Source: Candidatus Pacearchaeota archaeon (GTDB taxonomy: Archaea; Nanobdellota; Nanobdellia; Pacearchaeales; GW2011-AR1). Taken from it: a DNA stretch of 5,419 nucleotides. The position numbers and the translations under genes are program-made. The stretch spans positions 1 through 5,419 of the forward strand of contig JACOYM010000017.1 of the NCBI GenBank assembly GCA_016181905.1, written 5' to 3'. Under the pieces are notes generated by a model. The model made no database searches and had not been told where the DNA came from. It saw nothing but the letters and a program-made list of their open reading frames with translations. Below are positions 4,605 to 5,419 of this stretch, one piece after another (position 1 is the stretch's first letter; each line of letters opens with the position of its first letter).

Positions 4605-5419
4605 ATGAGGATTAGCGATAGCGACATAGAGAGAGTAAAAGAGGCAAGCGAGATTTTGGGCGTTGTTTCAGATTATTTTCCATTAAAAAAGGCTGGCCAG
4701 AACTACAGGGCTCTCTGCCCATTTCATCATGAGAAAACAGCTTCTTTTATGGTAAATCCTGCAAAACAGATTTATCACTGCTTTGGCTGCAGAAGCGGGG
4801 GCAATGTTTTTAGCTTTATAATGGGATATGAGAAACTTGAATTTCCAGAGGCTGTTAAATTTCTTGCTGGAAAATCTGGCATTCAATTAGCCATATCGGA
4901 TAATGACCGGAGAGAAGAGGACAAGACAGAGCCCATTTACAATGCACTTGAACAGGCATGCATGCTTTACCAAAAGAAATTTCCAAACTCTATAGCTGAA
5001 GATTATATAAAGAAAAGAGGCGTAAATGACGATACGATTGCCCAGTTCAGGCTTGGCTACTCGCCTGATGTGGAGTCATGGGCATTCTTATTGAATGAGA
5101 TGAAAGGAAAGTTTGATGCAGGAACATTAGAGCAGGCAGGGCTTATAAGAAAGGGCGCGCGATCAGAAAAATATTTTGATATGTTCAGGGGCAGATTAAT
5201 GTTTCCTATTTTCAATTCTACAGGCAGGGTTGTGGGATTTGGCGCAAGAATACTTGGCAATACGGACAACGACGCACCAAAATATCTTAACTCTCCTGAA
5301 GGGCCTTTATTCTCAAAGGGCAGGCTTCTTTATGGATTGAATTTTGCATCAAGGGCTGTAAGAGAAAAATATCAGATTATTGTTGCTGAAGGCTATACAG
5401 ATGTTCTGAATCTGCATCA
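4605..5419 (+). CDS. dnaG: Bacterial-type DNA primase DnaG, partial at C-terminus
   Basis: Synthesises RNA primers at the replication fork in bacteria. 271 codons are present before the right edge. The N-terminal CHC2 zinc-binding domain is complete, with Cys38, His41, Cys59 and Cys62 in the typical setting CPFHHEKTASFMVNP...YHCFGCRSGGNVFSFIM and then FPEAVKFLA. The start of the catalytic core follows: RGRLMFPIF (about 195-203), GRVVGFGAR, APKYLNSPEGPLFSKG and the first TOPRIM motif VAEGYTDV, with Glu262 and Asp266 at the places of E. coli Glu265 and Asp269. Length and spacing match bacterial DnaG from residue 1, and the ATG at 4605 fits both homology and the TATA spacing. Archaeal DnaG lacks the CHC2 finger, so this is the bacterial kind, in a window that is otherwise archaeal. 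The rest of TOPRIM and any helicase-binding domain are outside the window. Transcribed divergently from the repeat-protein gene. Confidence 0.95.
   Translation, partial: MRISDSDIERVKEASEILGVVSDYFPLKKAGQNYRALCPFHHEKTASFMVNPAKQIYHCFGCRSGGNVFSFIMGYEKLEFPEAVKFLAGKSGIQLAISDNDRREEDKTEPIYNALEQACMLYQKKFPNSIAEDYIKKRGVNDDTIAQFRLGYSPDVESWAFLLNEMKGKFDAGTLEQAGLIRKGARSEKYFDMFRGRLMFPIFNSTGRVVGFGARILGNTDNDAPKYLNSPEGPLFSKGRLLYGLNFASRAVREKYQIIVAEGYTDVLNLH

Overview
The window reads as a piece of an archaeal chromosome, most likely from a small-genome DPANN-type lineage (Woesearchaeota/Pacearchaeota-like; this placement is inference). Direct support: an archaeal-type ribosomal protein uS10; a tRNA-Ser gene interrupted at the canonical archaeal 37/38 site with a bulge-helix-bulge-like junction; and TATA-like boxes centred about 24-27 bases upstream of nearly every first-gene ATG, the layout of leaderless archaeal transcripts. 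Two genes look bacterial in flavour: a CHC2 zinc-finger DnaG primase and a surface protein built of bacterial-style Gly/Trp/Cys repeats.

Layout, left to right. 1-761 (minus): 3' truncated gene for a Rossmann-fold, SAM-binding-like protein, clearly more A+T-rich than the rest. 856-952 (minus): tRNA-Ser(GGA) with a 16-base intron. 1045-2629 (minus): thymidylate kinase and thymidylate synthase genes overlapping by 26 bases, a two-gene operon for dUMP to dTMP to dTDP. 2694-3002 (minus): rpsJ (uS10) with its own promoter. 3003-3303: no gene, but a dense set of inverted repeats, ending in a terminator-like hairpin that belongs to the next gene on the minus strand. 3304-4404 (minus): membrane-anchored extracellular protein with a Ser/Gly linker and three Cys-containing repeats. 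4405-4604: divergent intergenic region with a G+C-rich, probably structured RNA on the minus strand and outward promoters. 4605-5419 (plus): 5' part of a bacterial-type dnaG, running off the right edge.

Functionally, the window mixes information processing (uS10, tRNA-Ser, primase) and DNA precursor supply (TS and TMK) with one cell-surface protein and one uncharacterised putative SAM-dependent enzyme. The main items for a second look are the candidate structured RNA at 4446-4522, the hairpin cluster at 3072-3298, and the bacterial-type primase in an archaeal context.
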